64,000 nucleotides of DNA from Taudactylus pleione (Eukaryota; Chordata; Amphibia; Anura; Myobatrachidae), in the NCBI GenBank assembly GCA_031769625.1, contig JAUIMM010000484.1:6069501-6133500 (forward strand), given 5' to 3'. The notes beneath the pieces are model-generated. The model saw only the letters and a list, made by a program, of their open reading frames with translations, made no database searches and was not told where the DNA came from. Numbering within the stretch: position 1 is the stretch's first letter; every line of letters starts with the position of its first letter. Below, piece after piece: positions 24,507 through 35,639 of this stretch. Position numbers and translations under genes: made by a program.

Positions 24507-24763
24507 TAAATCATGAAAACAGTGTTTTACCTAAACCCAAATTTAGGTCTCAAGCCCATTAAATTCACATAAATAATTGCTCTTAAAGGTAAAATCCTAC
24601 AGCCTCTAGCTTTATGTGTACATGCAGATACCAACTGTACCATGTTCCAATCAAATTATAAGGCTATCTTAGTTTATTTCCATTCCTCTACCCTTGCATA
24701 TTGTAGCACAGCCGCTTGTACAAATTCGCAAGTACGGTGGCATTAGCATACATGTCTGACTCT

Positions 24764-25361
24764 GGGCCTGATTCAGAGCCGCTCGTAAGCGGCCGCTCAT
24801 TCGCTCCGAGCGATGTTCGCACAACTGCGCATGCGTATGGGTCGTAATGCGCATGCACAAAACAGTCAGTGCGATCGGAAATCGAGCGCTCGCCAAATAG
24901 CGAGTGCCTGCTAATTTGAGTGACACGATGAGGCATTTGTGGGTGGTAACAGGGGAAGGTGCTTGAAAATGGGGAGTGGAGATCCGAACGCAGGCGTGCC
25001 AAACGGTCAAAACGGGCGTTTTTAGGGTGTGCATAATTAACAAAGCAGCGTCATCGACCACGTCACTTGGTTGTCTCTTAGCCTGAACTGCTGGCATGAT
25101 TGCGGTAGGAAAATCCTAACAATAGCACTGCGAGCAGTTCAGATGCCTTTCGATGTACTCGATTAATCAAATAAATAGCGGAGATGACGTAGGATGCGAG
25201 CGGCCAGGGGGCGTCTTTACAAAATAGCGAGCGCATGTTTCGTTCGCTTGCTCAGACATAGAGGCGTCAACAGACTGCAAAGAGCGAGTGCTCAATTTAA
25301 ATAGCCGGCCCCTTTTTCTGAATGAGCGAGCGCAAATAGCGTCCGGCTCTGAATCAGGCCC
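24764..25361 (-). mobile_element. Harbinger-like MITE, 598 bp
   Basis: Ends are GGGCCTGATTCAGAGCC and the exact inverse. The interior is rich in CpG and in GAGCGAGCG-type words. The 3-bp flanks are TCT and TCA (24761-24763, 25362-25364), so the duplication is imperfect. It has exactly the same length as the copy at 33808-34405, which lies in opposite orientation. The strand is set relative to that copy. Confidence 0.88.
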
Positions 25362-25369
25362 TCAGTTTC

Positions 25370-26915
25370 ATAGTACATACCACTAACAAATAAGATGCTC
25401 ATCGAATCTTGTATGATGCAGTGAATTAACACATAGGTTATCTTTTATGCAAAATAAATAAATATAGCAGTATAATCATAAATACTGTAATTTATCAGTA
25501 AATATCTTCCTATGGTGAGAGCATTTTTTTTCCTATTGTACATTTCTGAATATCTGTCTTCTTCTAGTGATGATATTGATGTTTTCATTTTATGTGGCTG
25601 CATTCTCTTTGTGGAATTGAAATGGCTGCTCTGCTTTGTTTTGCGCCTCTAGGCATAATCTCAACAAATTGTTGATTCTGCTGTATAATAAAAGGAACAT
25701 TTTATTTTTAAATTGAAAACTGTTTTGCCAGTTTGCAAAGGTTATTGTCACTTGTGTTCTTACCAGAATGAGCTATGTTGCTATGAGAGTAACCCCTAAG
25801 GATATAGAAGGGTTAAAATTAAGATCATAATTTATAATGCTACAATGTTTAATACTCAAATGGACACTAATGCATTTGTCCTTAACAGGTTTTATGATAT
25901 TTAAAGTGACCTAAAATGAAATGCATTAAATACATGGGGGAGGGTAAGTTCTGCTTTGGATTTCTCAATATTTTTTGCCTAAAATTCCATTCAGAGAATT
26001 TAGTGATTTTATTTTCATGATCAGTTTTTGTTTTATGTTTTGCTTTACTTTTGCAGGACACACGTCAAAGTCAAACCATAAACATAATCACTGTATTTGT
26101 AATTGTATATTACTTTGATTTAAAAATTAAAGTTAGGGTGACAGATTTGCAAAACAATATTTTGACTCTTGAGACCATAACTTCCGATGGAATATTTAGT
26201 TTATATTGTTTGAAATGTAATTTTTCTTCTGGGAAATCAGTGTTTATAAATACACTTTTAATGAAAGACTATTTAGAAAAAAAAACATTTCAAGGTAATA
26301 GGGCAAGATAACCAATTAGAGGAGCTCATGGCGTCATTATAAAGCCCTCACCTATAGATACTGAAAAGGACAAAAAAGTTTAGTTTAGACCTTGGCATAA
26401 ATTTGTTAATCATATGCTTTAAACACACTCATTTTACTAATTGTAAATTTAGTATCTGGTAATTATATGCAATAAAATTATGTTATCATTGATTTGTAAT
26501 CTAGCAATTTCACCCAACGTGTATTTCATTCATGTAATTAACCTTTATAACATATCAGAGTTTAGTAGCTGGAATCATCTCAGTCATATCTAAATGAGAC
26601 ATAAACTCCACATCTCCTTTGTGTATTGTAAAATTACTAACCCATAAATTAATTTTATGTTTGAGTCTTTTGCTTGCTGGGTTTTCCGTTTAGAATTTCT
26701 GAAAATGTAGATTTTCCACCCACTTCCATCACAATTAAAATATATCAAGTAAAGGTTTTCAAAATACAGTACCAGTAGTGTAGCAGTAAAAAGTGTGCCC
26801 TGGAAATATCATCCGTGGATAACATGGAGTTTTTGGAGAAGGGATTATCATCTGATAACTCTACACTACCTAATAGATGTTGGAATGGTGAGCCTTGGTA
26901 GAAATATATTTCATA
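25370..26915. other. Unassigned AT-rich sequence
   Basis: No element or gene is recognised. An 86-codon frame at 26051-26311 is hydrophobic and AT-driven with no motif. This may be some of the least repeat-invaded host DNA in the window. Confidence 0.5.
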
Positions 26916-26923
26916 CATCCTGT

Positions 26924-27191
26924 AAGGGCCATAAATAGCGTAGTGCGACCTGTGCCACCGCACAGGGCACCACAGGTCAGGGGGTGCTGTTCGAGCTTCT
27001 ACATTTTCTGTTTATAATCATTTTCTCTTGTAGTTTCCTCTTATGTTATCCCCAGCATCCCCATCTTTTACCTTGGCCCTTCCACATGAGGCCATCCCCT
27101 TTTTCCAGTGCAATTTGTCCCCATTTGAAAAATAGGGGGGCACCAATGCTCTTTCTGGCACAGGGCACCAAAAAGTCTAGTTACGGCTCTT
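26924..27191. mobile_element. hAT-like MITE, 268 bp
   Basis: Left end AAGGGCCATAAATAG and inward-read right end AAGAGCCGTAACTAG. The flanks CATCCTGT (26916-26923) and CATCCTTT (27192-27199) match at 7 of 8 bases. Non-coding. Confidence 0.78.
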
Positions 27192-27296
27192 CATCCTTTC
27201 CTGTGCTGAGACATGATAACTACTGGATCAGGCAGCATGATAGAATCATTGAGAAAAGCTCCCATGTATGAAGAATTCCAGGGAAATACAGATTTT

Positions 27297-27760
27297 GGGC
27301 CTGATCCAGAGTTGAAGACAATTTAGCCCCACTGGGTGCTTGAAAAGAGCTGTGGGTTTCTTCCTGTACTCAGAGTTGATGGCATCTACGTGGCTTCATC
27401 GTCCCATAACATTCACTTGTGAGAGCAGCCAACATAGTCATCAGCTTAACGGTCTTAACCAGCCTTAACCTTGGAGCAAAATATCTCTCTAAAATCAAAT
27501 GGATCTCTGTATACACTCACCTTTGAATAGCTCTCAATCTCCTCTCCATGCCCATGACACTCCCATGGCGCACTTATCCTAGGTAAGAATACCCCATTGC
27601 CGCCAAGATGCATGCATTAAGCTACTAGCAGGAATTCAGGTCACTTGCATGCAACTCTGAATTACTTACAGGTCCACAGATATGAGCACCTACATGTTGG
27701 TTGGCACAGCACGAAAAATTGCAGATGTGCCAGCTTTGTGTGGTACTTTGAATTAGACCT
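27297..27760. mobile_element. Harbinger-like MITE, diverged copy
   Basis: The left end GGGCCTGATCCAGAGTTG matches the family terminus, and the right end GAATTAGACCT is a decayed inverse. The 3-bp flanks TTT and TGT are not a clean duplication. No coding content. Confidence 0.6.
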
Positions 27761-28461
27761 TGTCTTTTAATGATTGTAAGGCTGTAATATAATTCATAAA
27801 AATAAACTCTGGAGAGTGAGAGTAAGTAGATTGACCTAGTGTTTCTGCTGCAGTACCGCCCGGAGCATCCTTTGCTAGTGGCCCCATACTCTCTGCACTA
27901 TGTAATAACTCATTAGTGCGACGTCATTACTTAATGCACTCAGGAAGCGGTGCCGGCAAAGGGCACAGTTGATTACAGTACCCACATGAATATACCTTTA
28001 AAGGATAATCTCAATAGTCCAATCATTATTGGTTTAATGTATCCATTACGTAATATGAAATTTCTCTCACATGAACAAAGATGGTGTTGTGTAAACATAC
28101 CGACTGGGAGTCTCTATGAAATCCATACTAAGTGCAGTGATATGGCAGTGGTCCGGTCAATTCATGTCCGATCTTTAGCAACACTTCACTGCAGAACTGA
28201 AGGTTCCCTAGGCTGGTAGTAGATATAATTTTTTTAACTGCTTACCACTCACATTTAGGTCCTAATGTGACGGACGTGTGCATTGCTCATATGTACAGTA
28301 TTTTAATGTTTTCATAAAGTGGCAGAGACTAAAAGTAAATTTTACGTCACACAACAGTTTTCCAGCTGACCTTAAAGGAGCACTCAGTCACAAAATCAAA
28401 AAGTAACAAAAACATTGTACAGTGTAAACATAACATCCCCCATCCCCTCGCATCTCTCTTA
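27761..28461. other. Unassigned sequence
   Basis: I see no recognised element, gene or RNA. Confidence 0.4.
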
Positions 28462-29006
28462 GTGGCTGATTCAGGGGTGGATGCAGAAGTTCCCCCAGCT
28501 GCATCAATTGACTCTGTACAAATGCCACTACAGTCCTTCCTTGGTGTACATCCGTGCAGCCCAATGTGCAAGGACTGAGACGCCCCGTGGTCAGCATCTG
28601 TACACAATGTAATACGGATTGGTGCATCTTTAGATGCACCATCGGTCGCACCATCGAAACGTACACCAGCCCTATGGCAGGTGCAGTTTATCTGCTCACA
28701 TATGTCCTCTTATGTGAACTGTTGTGCACCTGTGTATGCAACCATTTTCACCAACACACCCACCACACCCTCATAACACGCCCATAAGATGAATCATCTC
28801 CATGCATGTGCTAAGACACCTCCCTGTCAACGCCCAGGAATGCCAACTGCATTTTCAATACACGTCTCCCTGTGTGTGTCTAAAAATGTGACTCTACATG
28901 GACACAATCAGGACGAATGCGCAGTGTGACTTAGATGCATGCACAGTACCAAAACGTTGATCCACTACAGTACGTCTCACGGTGTGTACACCTCTGAATC
29001 AGGCCC
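28462..29006. mobile_element. Harbinger-like MITE, diverged copy
   Basis: Left end GTGGCTGATTCAGGGG and inward-read right end GGGCCTGATTCAGAGG. The right boundary is uncertain by a few bases. TTA precedes the left end, and a TTA lies four bases past the right end. The interior resembles the copy at 30643-31158 (both have GATGCAG followed by CACTACAGTCCTTCC- or AAAGACCTTCC-like words). Confidence 0.68.
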
Positions 29007-30095
29007 TGTATTAACTCTACACTCCATTATAGATAGCTGACAATCATAGTCTGTCTTTAGGATAAGAGTCCAATGTGTTCTGTTACAGGTCATTAAGCTC
29101 AGACTGCAGACATTGCAGCTAATGTAACATCACTGGCTCTGCCCCTTGTAATGAATTAACTAACAGACACTTTCCCGTCCTGCAAGTCTCCCAATCTTTC
29201 AGTCACCCTCTGTCTACTCTTTTAAAGAAGCACCTCATTTCTAACATGACTACATACTACAGAAAAGTGAAACAGAATAGATTATTTCTATATAAACACT
29301 CCCGCTATTTCACATGTAGTATGTAGATTAATAAACATTTGAAAACTTTATGTGAAATAGTGACTTTCCTTGATCTTTAAAGTGCTTTTATTTTACAGGT
29401 GTATCATAGCTTCATCATGGTAGCTTCCATTATACCATGTACAAATATAGATTCTTGCACAGAAATGTAACAATATGCCTACAATACCTTTGTATTCTAA
29501 CAATATAGAAAATACTTCAAATAAATATTTATAAAAAATTCCTTTAATTTAGCATTCTCCTAGTTTTCCCTGAATAACAATTGCCTGTGATTAACATTTT
29601 ATTCTATAAAACACAAATTGTTCAAGAGGGAATCTTTCAAGAACTGCTTAGAACACCAGGTAGAGTTGATTACAGATGTACCACAATGAAATTGGACTTG
29701 AGTAGAAGTGAGAGATTAAGTCAGGGTGGCATTTTCATAGCAAGGTCAGTCAAGCATAAAAGAAATGCAATTGAGCTGTTATTAAAAAAAAAAAAAAAAA
29801 AAAAACAACAACTTACATGTCCGTAATTGTTCATTACTTGAAGATCTGCAATAAAAATAGTAGTCTTCAACTGAAGAACAGGAGCATTTAATATTATCTC
29901 CCTGAACGGCAATTGAATAGCATAACTCAAGATGAGCACAATAATTTGATACTGATAGTCATTTGATTTGGAGTAATTAAGGTGTTTTGAAGTAAAGTAA
30001 CTGGACAATCTGCTCTCTTGTAATAATGCTTCACATTTAGTACTTTGTTGGGGTTTTGACCAAGCAGATCCTTAAACCCACAGGTTCTTGGACAC
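29007..30095. other. Unassigned sequence with a 22-bp poly(A)
   Basis: A run of 22 A residues lies at 29784-29805. It could be the tail of a retro-inserted sequence, but no matching body or duplication is clear. No gene recognised. Confidence 0.4.
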
Positions 30096-30098
30096 TTA

Positions 30099-30445
30099 GG
30101 GGTCTATCTACTAAGCCTTGGAGAGAGATAAAGTGGAAAGAGATAAAACACCAACCAATCAGCCTCTAGCTGTCACTTTACAGGTTGTGGGATCTGTTTA
30201 CTAAGCCTTGGAGAGAGATAAAGTGGACGGAAATAAAGTACCAATCAATCAGCTCCTGTCATTTTTCATGTGCATCCTGTAAAGTGACAGTTAGGAGCTG
30301 GTTGGTACTTTATCTCTGTCCACTTTATCTCTCTCCAACGCTTAGTACATAGACCCCTGTGTTTGAAAAATGAGTTAGGAACTAATTGGTTGGTACTTTA
30401 TCTCCATCCACTTTATCTCCCTCCAAGGCTTAGTACATAGACACC
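30099..30445. mobile_element. Fold-back MITE with TTA duplication
   Basis: Starts GGGGTCTATCTACTAAGCC and ends with a worn inverse. TTA is duplicated at 30096-30098 and 30446-30448. The arms carry GAGAGAGATAAAGTGG and its complement. A second copy of the same family sits inside it at 30190-30358. Confidence 0.85.
30190..30358. mobile_element. Fold-back MITE inserted in its own relative, 169 bp
   Basis: Starts GGATCTGTTTACTAAGCC and ends inverse to GGGGTCTATGTACTAAG. GTG is duplicated at 30187-30189 and 30359-30361. Removing it restores a continuous outer element reading TTGTGTTTGAAAAA, a word also found in the family copy at 34791-34987. Confidence 0.82.
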
Positions 30446-30451
30446 TTAGAG

Positions 30452-30636
30452 CAGGGGTTCCTAACCACGGTCCTCAAGGCACACTAACAGTCCAGGTTTT
30501 AAGGCAAGTCAAACTTGAGCACAAGTGTCTTAATTAGTATCTCATTTATTTTGGTTTAACCATATGTGCTCAAGCATGGATATCACTAAAACTTGGACTG
30601 TTAGTGTGCCTTGAGGACCGAGGTTGGGAAACATTG
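30452..30636. mobile_element. hAT MITE, 185 bp
   Basis: Left end CAGGGGTTCCTAACC and inward-read right end CAATGTTTCCCAACC. A perfect 8-bp duplication CCTTAGAG lies at 30444-30451 and 30637-30644. It contains a long internal inverted repeat (GGTCCTCAAGGCACACTAAC and its complement). Confidence 0.93.
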
Positions 30637-30642
30637 CCTTAG

Positions 30643-31158
30643 AGCCTTATTCAGTGTCGGATGCAGCTACATCTGCATCTTTTTGCTATTGCCGTTATAA
30701 AGACCTTCCCTGGTGAACATCCATGCATCCAAATGTGCAAGAACTGAGATACCCACTTGCAGAGTCTATAGACACTGCTTTACTGTCTTGTGTGTCTATA
30801 GACTTGGCATCGGTTGCACCATCAAAACTTGCACCTTCCCTATGACGGGCAGTTTATCTGTCCGAGCATAGCTTCCTGTGTGAACTGTTGAGCGTCTTTG
30901 TATCTAACTGTTTTCAGCGACATGCCTGTGACACTCTCAACATCTACTTGCATCTTTTTAGCCACACTCTGTTACCTCCCAGTGACCATCCAGGAATGCC
31001 CCTTACATTTCTGCTACCATGCATCTAGATTTGATCTGCTGCTCTGTACAAACAAAATTAGGATGCAAGCGCGGTATGTCTCAGATTCTTTGCGCCGAAG
31101 AAAAAACATTGGCTATTTGCATGAAAAACGGCGCAGTGTGCAACACTGAATCAGGCTC
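30643..31158. mobile_element. Harbinger-like MITE with TTA duplication, 516 bp
   Basis: Left end GAGCCTTATTCAGTG and inward-read right end GAGCCTGATTCAGTG. TTA is duplicated at 30640-30642 and 31159-31161. Its first two bases are shared with the duplication of the preceding hAT MITE. Confidence 0.88.
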
Positions 31159-31161
31159 TTA

Positions 31162-31570
31162 CTCTGTACTGTTTGCACCTGGCATTTCCAGGAATTGGAG
31201 GAAAATATTTGTGCTGCCGTCCAGTTTGGATCAGGTGTGCAGAGTGGGGGGTGGGGCGGATATAAAGTACCTGACCCCATACCTGGGCCTCTTTGGTGGT
31301 GAATTTTGGACTGCACTGCAGCACCACCTGTGCTGCCACCATTGGTTGCAATGCAGCTAAGCGGTTTTAAGTTAATTTCCTACAGGAACAGCAACCTATT
31401 CTTAGAATGGTGCTTCTCTCTCATCACACAATACAGAGCTAGAGTGTGGTGATTGTCAAGCAAGTGAAGAACTTACAAACCAACAAGAGCTTGTGAATAA
31501 ATGAGAGGATTTGATGAAGTAGGGACATTAACATCACAAGTTTGTATTTTGTAGCATGCACATTATCTTA
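31162..31570. other. Unassigned sequence
   Basis: No recognised gene or element. Overlapping frames around 31019-31360 on both strands run across the MITE boundary and have no motif. Confidence 0.4.
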
Positions 31571-32605
31571 AGGTGCCTACACACTAGACAATAGTATGCA
31601 TGATTTGGCCAATTTTGATGCATTGGAACGACAGATCATGCATAATATGTGCAAATCGTGAGTGTCCACTCACGATAATGATGCTGGTGTGTATACCCAT
31701 GGGTCGTACACCGTATCTTCAGATCTTGCCTACAACAGGCAAGATATGTCAATCTTGTACATGATCTAGTTGCATATCGTTCAGTGTTTATGTCTGAACG
31801 CTATGTCGTTCGGATCCACATACGATGCCAATGTCACTTGCATGCATGGATCAGTGAGATCCGTGCTGCAAGCATCAATACACAGATGCATGGACGGGAT
31901 CAGTGAGACCTGTCCGTGTGTCTGTGTAAAAAGGGTACCTTAGCGGTTCTCACCATTGACTTCAATGGTGGGAACCGTTCATTGGCTGAGAGGTGGACGG
32001 CACACCTCACTCAGCCAATGAGCGCTCACCACCGAGATTTCCATAGTGAAATCCCACAGCTGAGCCGTCATTTGGGTAGTACTGTCCATAGAGGACAGTA
32101 CTAAGTTTGTTGGCTCGGGACATTGCATTTTTTTTGTTTTGCCAAGACCGTGGATGCCTACTTTGGAATGGAGAGAACATGATCCCCGCATACCAAGAGG
32201 TGAGTATGGATTTTTTTTTTACAGGTATCCATGGATTCTACTTGGAGACTTGGACGTGAATGGCTTCAGGGATACTAGGTGAGTATGTGAGATAGTATGT
32301 GTGAGTGTGGATGTATGCTTTAACTGTTCGTCTGCCCCTCCCTTAAAGAATGTAAGCTCTTTCAAGCAGGGCCCTCTACCCTCTTGTGCTTCTCCCTACT
32401 GTAATTCAATTTTTCTCTTACTCCCCACTAGGGCAACCAACACTCGGCTGCTTACTGTTTGTGGGCGTAAAGGTCTCTAATATAGCAATGTTTTTTATAC
32501 ATGTCCATTTCCTGCTTTGTATTGTATTGTAAGTCACTGGCTACTTATTTGTTCATGTACATTGTAAGGCGCTGTGGAACACTTGTGGTGCCATATAAAT
32601 AAATG

Positions 32606-32640
<35 letters not shown>

Positions 32641-33593
32641 TAAAAATAATAATAACTATCACGTGTGTTTGTACTGTGTTTATTTTAATATTTATTTTAC
32701 AGGTGAACTACAAGTACCAGCGGGTACGTAATGCCCCGCATGCTGGTACTTGTGGTTTTCCAAGTACCAACATGCTGGGAGGCTTGCTGGGTCCTGTAGT
32801 TCTACTGCAAAACACAATATTTTCTTTCTTTTACAGTTCACTTTAACACAATCAACCCGGAACCCACCGCTCCAGGTGTGCCGGGGTTAACCCCAGGCTG
32901 TCTGCCCAGGCTTGGAGTGCCCAGGAAAGCCCCTTTATTTGGGGGTACATACCTCCCCAGGGATCCCCGGCCTGGGCTGACTAGCGGGGTAATGCTTTGG
33001 CCAGAAAACCCGGTGAAAGAGTTACCCTGGCTGTGGCATTATTCTCCCACTAGAAAGAGCTCGGTGCTGGTTATGGATAATACAGGGGACCCCTACTTTT
33101 TTTGTCCTTTGTATTTTCAAAATCAGGACCAGCTCAGTTGAGCCCAGTTGCTGGTTATGCTAAATTGCTAAATACAGGGGACCCCTGCATCGTTTGTCCC
33201 TTGTATTTTCACAACCAGAACTGGTTCTGAAACCCCGGGGCTGTTTGCACTTTAGGGAGGAGGGGACAATTTTTTTCTTTTTCAATTTTACAATTGTATA
33301 CATTTTTTTTTAACACAGATGCATGGATGGATATCACTGATCCGTCCATGCATTTGTGTCATTGTTTTTTTTTAACACAGATGGTTGCAGCATGGATCGC
33401 ACTGATCTGTGCATGCATTTGTCTGCTACCACGCACAAGCTAAAGATATGCAAATCATTAGATCGTGCACGATAGATCTTCTGCCACATTGTGCTGTTTT
33501 TTCTCCTTATCATGCCCTGGAGTGCTGGGGAGAGTTCAAGGGAAATCGTTGACGACATCACATTGTTTGCAGGCCATCTAGTGTGTAGGCAAC
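31571..33593 (+). mobile_element. Large non-autonomous element, fold-back family copy 1
   Basis: Ends are AGGTGCCTACACACTAGA and, read inward from the right, TTGCCTACACACTAGA. Part of the interior (TTGTTTTGCCAAGACC; GTACTTGTGG; GCTGTGGCATTA; repeated GGGGACCCCT) is shared with the 2.6-kb element at 54643-57241, though the termini differ. A SINE/LINE-tail-like repeat (32331-32643) has inserted. I found no clear target duplication. Non-coding. Confidence 0.6.
32331..32643 (+). mobile_element. SINE/LINE-tail-like repeat with (AAT)n tail, copy 2
   Basis: Same series of words as 11640-12026: AATGTAAGCTCT, CAGGGCCCTC, GTAAGGCGCTGTGGAA, GCCATATAAATAAATG, then (ATA)n. It is nested in the element at 31571-33593. 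Confidence 0.7.
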
Positions 33594-33799
33594 TGTAGGC
33601 AACTTTACTCTACTCTTCCAGAATATCAACCCAACTGTCATCTAGCTGACCATGTGCTTCAGATGGTCTGCCTGTACTCAACTGGCTCCTAAGAATGTTC
33701 AGTGTGAGCCAACTTTATCACCACAGCTACAGATATGTAGAGTCATCTGTACAGTATGTGAGTAAGATGACAGGCCACCAGAGTGCTGATTAAGTGTAA
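33594..33799. other. Unassigned short spacer
   Basis: About 200 bp between two mobile elements. Nothing recognised. Confidence 0.4.
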
Positions 33800-33807
33800 G
33801 GGCCTGA

Positions 33808-34405
33808 GGGCCTGATTCAGAGCCGGACGCAATTAGCGCTCGCTCGTCCAGAAAATAGGGGTGGCAATTCAAATGAACCTTTCGCTCTTTGCGGTCTGTT
33901 CACGCCTCTAGGTCTGAACGAGCGAACAAAACTTGTGGTCGTTTTTTGGAAAAATACGCCCCCTGGCCGCTCGCATCCTACGTCATGTCCGCTATTTATT
34001 AGATTAATCGAGTACATCGACCAGCGTATGAACTGCTCGCAATTCTTGTGGTTGGTTTTTGCTACCACAATCTTGCGAGCAGTTCTGGCTATAAAATAAC
34101 CCAGTGACGTGGTCAATGACGCTGCTGTATTAATTATGCACACCCATAAAACGCCCGTTTTGACCTTTAAGCACGCCTGCGTTCGGATCTCCACTCCCCA
34201 TTTTCAAGCACCTTCCCCTGTTACCACCCACATATGCCTCATTCTGTCACTCAAAATAGCAGGCATTCGCTACTTAGCGAACAAACGAATTTCGGCCGCA
34301 CTGACTGGTTCGCGCATGCGTATAACGATCCGTACGCATGCGCAGTTGGGCAAACATCGCTCGGAGCGAACGAGCGGCCGCTTACGAGTGGCTCTGAATC
34401 AGGCC
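33808..34405 (+). mobile_element. Harbinger-like MITE inserted into a relative's terminus, 598 bp
   Basis: Ends GGGCCTGATTCAGAGCC and the exact inverse. TGA is duplicated at 33805-33807 and 34406-34408. It has the same length as 24764-25361 and many identical internal words in reverse orientation (GCCCCCTGGCCGCTCGCATC; TTAATTATGCACACCC). Confidence 0.92.
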
Positions 34406-34607
34406 CTGATTCAGAGCTCTATGCCAATGTTTTCGCAAATTGCATCTGAGTCACACTGCACATGCTTCCAGGTACTTTATCATAGTTGCATGCTGCAAGT
34501 CTTTAATCTTAGTGTGATTAACAGGTAGGGAACATTTGGGTGAAAATACAGGTGTGTCTAGACCATTTCAGAGGCGGTTTATATCCTACATCTGTGATCC
34601 CTCCTCC

Positions 34608-35131
34608 CAGGGCCAGATTAACAATGGGGTGGATGGAGCTCAGGCTCCAGGCCTCCACATAAAAATAGGCCCATTGTCATGATGTTGACTGGCCATCTGC
34701 TCTCCACACAGTCGGCCATAAATCATAAGTAGTAAAATTGTATTTCTATTTACCTCACAAAATTATGCATTTTCTTATTTTACATATTTAGGGGTCTATG
34801 TACTAAGCAGTGATAAGAGACAGAGTGAAAAGTGGTAAGGAAGTGATAAGGTGCCAGCCAATCAGCTCCCAACTGCCATCTCACAGACTGTGTTTGAAAA
34901 AAGACAGTTGGGAGCTGATTGGCTGGCACCTTATCACTTCCTTATCACTTTTCACTCTCTCTTATCACTGCTTAGTAAATAGACCCTTTAGGGAGACATT
35001 GGGGCTGAGAGTATAGGGGTGTACACACCCACATGGCACTGGCCACACCCACACAACACTGGTCAAGCTTCTCATAATAGGCCCTTGGTCATTTTCAGCT
35101 CTAGGCCCATGTGGCCCTCAATCCGGCCCTG
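34608..35131. mobile_element. hAT MITE, 524 bp
   Basis: Left end CAGGGCCAGATTAAC and inward-read right end CAGGGCCGGATTGAG. A perfect 8-bp duplication CCTCCTCC lies at 34600-34607 and 35132-35139. It contains the fold-back MITE at 34791-34987. Confidence 0.93.
34791..34987. mobile_element. Fold-back MITE, 197 bp, nested
   Basis: Starts GGGGTCTATGTACTAAGCAG and ends with its inverse. TTA flanks it at 34788-34790 and 34988-34990. The arms (GCCAGCCAATCAGCTCCCAA and complement) pair almost perfectly around a short centre. Same family as 30099-30445. Confidence 0.88.
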
Positions 35132-35384
35132 CCTCCTCCAGCCATTCTAAGTGACCATAGACTTACTCAAGCAATCGATGTTTGCCTGATCTGCGTTCGA
35201 TGCTGCATGTGAGCATTCATTGTGGACATTTGCGATGGCTCAGGTGGGCGTCCCAGTACAAGTCTCGGCCACTGCTGCATTAGCTTACTTTTGCACATCC
35301 ACAGCTTTGAAAATTGCACTTGCGGGAACATATCTCTGAATCAGGACTTTAATGTGCGATCATAGGGACTCCAGTCAGGATTAC

Positions 35385-35570
35385 AACATTCAGAATGTCA
35401 ACAAGCAAAATGTAGAACCATAATGTTGACATATTCTGGTTGTCAACATTCAGGATTTCTGCATGTTCAGAATGTCACCAAATTGCATGTTGACATTCAC
35501 AATGTGGACATCGACATAATGTCAACATTTTCAAATTGTTGATAGTCCCAATGTCGACATATGCATTAAA
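35385..35570. repeat. Repeat built from TGTTGACAT / GTCGACAT words
   Basis: The words TGTTGACATATTC, TGTTGACATTC, AATGTCAACA and AATGTCGACAT recur irregularly. Same type as 4600-4805. It is followed by TTAGGGTTA words to about 35620. Confidence 0.6.
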
Positions 35571-35639
35571 ATTAGGGTTAGACTACAGTTAGGGTTAAGG
35601 TTAAGCTGCAATTAGGGCAATGGTAACTTCCGCTAACTG

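Larger units (their letters stand above)
33800..35348. mobile_element. Outer Harbinger-like MITE holding three other elements
   Basis: The left end GGGCCTGA (33800-33807) is cut by the MITE at 33808-34405 and resumes as TTCAGAGCTC at 34409. The right end is CTCTGAATCAGGAC near 35346. The interior is further split by a hAT MITE at 34608-35131. The outer right boundary is approximate. Confidence 0.75.

Noticed and set aside
29784..29805. Processed pseudogene marked by poly(A)
   Set aside because: No recognisable coding body upstream and no flanking duplication found.
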